Assembly: GCF_003369915.1 (NCBI RefSeq)
Contig: NC_046676.1
Coordinates: 5,952,001-6,016,000 of the forward strand
Length of the DNA: 64,000 bases
Reading direction: 5' to 3'
Source: Drosophila miranda
Lineage: Eukaryota > Arthropoda > Insecta > Diptera > Drosophilidae
The translations under genes were made by a program, and so were the position numbers. The stretch's first letter is position 1. Each line of letters starts with the position of its first letter. Under the pieces are notes generated by a model that saw only the letters and a list, made by a program, of their open reading frames with translations, ran no database searches and had not been told where the DNA came from. Below are positions 62,637-64,000 of this stretch, piece by piece.

Positions 62637-63807
62637 ATTTATTTTCGAATTCGCATGCATCTGGACAGACGCAGGTTCGGGTGGTATTACAAGAAATGTC
62701 ACTCGGGCTGGTAAAGCCAGATGAGGGGAATGAAAAAATATAATAAATTTAGTGGAGAAGACGACAGCTCGCGAAGTGCAGTTTAGCTGTCCCGGCAGAA
62801 GTCGCTGCTGCAGGCTTAAGGTGAGCGTAAAGCTGGTCCTTAATGGCGCGGGGTGATTGATGCTAGGGATGGATAGACGGAGGCAGTTAACGGATATATA
62901 AAATATGTGATTGGGACTTACGAATTACAGTTGAACATTTTGTCGCTATTCGATGTCGCAAGTGAACGTAAGTCACTGCCGTTCAACAAAAAAATGGACA
63001 GGGAGTTTGCGACGGACACATTGCCTGGTGGACTGTGATATCGAATAAATCTGTGATGGAATGTGATATTGGAATAAGTTAGAGTAAGTCATGTAGGTAA
63101 ATGTTCATTGTAGTTTCGCACCTGTTTGTTTAAAACAAAGCCGCTTTCGTGTTTTTGAACCTGTTGTCTGTCTGCCGAGAGGTGGTGAGGAGTAGGTGGC
63201 CCGGGAGTCGTAAAGACAACCCGCGATGCATCTGTTGTCATGGCAGATCGGTATGATGGATGACAGGAACAAATCACAAGCAAAGTGAGCTCATGCACCG
63301 TGAGGCTTCTCGTTTATCGGCCATCGCTTAGAGCGATGACTAGAGTAGATGACAGGCCACACAAAGGTGGTGTTCGTAATTGTAGGATATCCGTAGGGCG
63401 ACTGTCAAGTGGAGCGCAGAAACTGGAGCGGTTACTGGTCCCGGCTAGTCACGTGTCCCCCTCTTAATGAATCTTGTAAGAAGAAGAAGAACTGTTAGGA
63501 ATTTTTGTTGTTAGGTTTTGTGTTGTGTTGAATGTGTTTGAAGTTTGAGTGTCTTAGGTGTCGATCGAATATACATGTATGTTATTATTTATTTATTCAA
63601 ATATTTAATTGCATATATCTCGTTAACGGCGCTGGTTGGCGCAATATTTATATCGGTATTTATTTATCGGAGTATTTATTGGTCCGAAGCGTGGTGTTAT
63701 TTATTCTTACTAGTTATTTCTTTGGGTATTTATTTCTTTATTTATATATATATTCTTAGTTTAGGAGTTTCCCTTTTTTTTTGTAATATTGGTGTTGCTC
63801 GGTGCAG
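62637..63807 (+). other. Long untranslated leader of the second LTR element
   Basis: About 1.2 kb without a convincing gene, between the primer site and a gag-like ORF. It ends in TTGCTCGGTGCAG directly before the ATG, which is also a usable splice acceptor. Confidence 0.4.
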
Positions 63808-64000
63808 ATGCCACAAGAAGGGGGTAGTCGACAGTATCATACGCGATCACGCGTAAACAAAACAGTGGACCAGATAGGAGAAGTGTCAGGGGCGATGTTT
63901 GATCAAGATCGGGAGGAACTTGGAGCTGTGGGTGGGTTGCCAAGAACACCGGTCCAGGCCAGGTCAGAAGAATGGCCAATGTCCGATCCTACACCCACGC
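63808..64000 (+). CDS. Gag-like ORF, 3' end beyond the window
   Basis: At least 64 codons are open from ATG 63808 to the end of the sequence (begins MPQEGGSRQYHTRSR). It is hydrophilic with Asp/Glu/Arg and then Pro. It has no domain yet, as expected for the first residues of a retrotransposon Gag. The assignment rests on position after the candidate primer site. It could equally be the first exon of a host gene. Confidence 0.35.
   Translation, partial: MPQEGGSRQYHTRSRVNKTVDQIGEVSGAMFDQDREELGAVGGLPRTPVQARSEEWPMSDPTPT

Overview
This is nuclear DNA of a Drosophila species, from the gene-rich chromosome arm called Muller element C (2R in D. melanogaster). Every gene I recognise is, from memory, a 2R gene: sine oculis, Spt5, Fak, CalpA, gbb, bgcn, wibg/PYM, TBPH and ceramide phosphoethanolamine synthase. 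They come from at least three separate 2R neighbourhoods (so about 43C; Spt5/Fak/CalpA about 56D; gbb/bgcn/wibg/TBPH/Cpes about 60A). The gene order is therefore rearranged relative to D. melanogaster. Abundant INE-1/DINE-1-like repeats and SGM/ISY-like 1.1 kb elements suggest the obscura group, but the species is not proven.

Layout. 1-3.8 kb: intron and last coding exon of sine oculis (+), with a frame disruption near its 3' end. 5.1-6.2 kb: dead non-LTR retrotransposon fragment. 7.35-9.39 kb: NOP9-like Pumilio protein (+). 9.5-11.2 kb: two convergent group III secreted phospholipase A2 genes. 11.6-15.5 kb: Spt5 (-), 11 coding exons, 1080 aa. 17.35-23.1 kb: Fak (+), 17 coding exons, 1532 aa. 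23.5-35.0 kb: a transposon block between the convergent Fak and CalpA genes. It holds a 1.1 kb SGM/ISY-like element and a complete-ended Ty3/gypsy-type LTR element (LTRs 24777-26406 and 32247-34983, 4-bp CTGC target duplication, tRNA-Lys-type PBS). That element has lost reverse transcriptase, RNase H and most of integrase, keeps gag, protease and the integrase tail, and carries an unexplained ORF next to its 3' LTR. Its 3' LTR is interrupted by a second, inverted 1.1 kb element. 35.4-39.9 kb: CalpA (-), 13 exons, 828 aa. 41.3-42.7 kb: gbb (+). 43.2-48.1 kb: bgcn (-), with wibg/PYM nested in its first intron. 48.2-51.1 kb: repeat-rich intergenic DNA. 51.2-54.7 kb: TBPH (TDP-43) (-), 6 coding exons, 540 aa, with a dead Tc1 element in one intron. 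57.6-58.7 kb: Cpes (-). 60-64 kb: an unrecognised ORF, then what looks like the 5' end of another LTR retroelement whose gag runs off the window.

I joined exons by matching GT/GC-AG sites to codon phase. The large genes close without internal stops and have lengths close to what I recall for the D. melanogaster proteins, so the host genes here look alive. The exception is the altered C-terminus of sine oculis. The genes serve unrelated processes: eye and brain patterning, rRNA biogenesis, lipid hydrolysis, transcription elongation, adhesion signalling, calcium proteolysis, BMP signalling, germline differentiation, EJC recycling, RNA processing and sphingolipid synthesis. There is no operon-like logic, apart from the bgcn/wibg nesting and the neighbouring 60A gene group.
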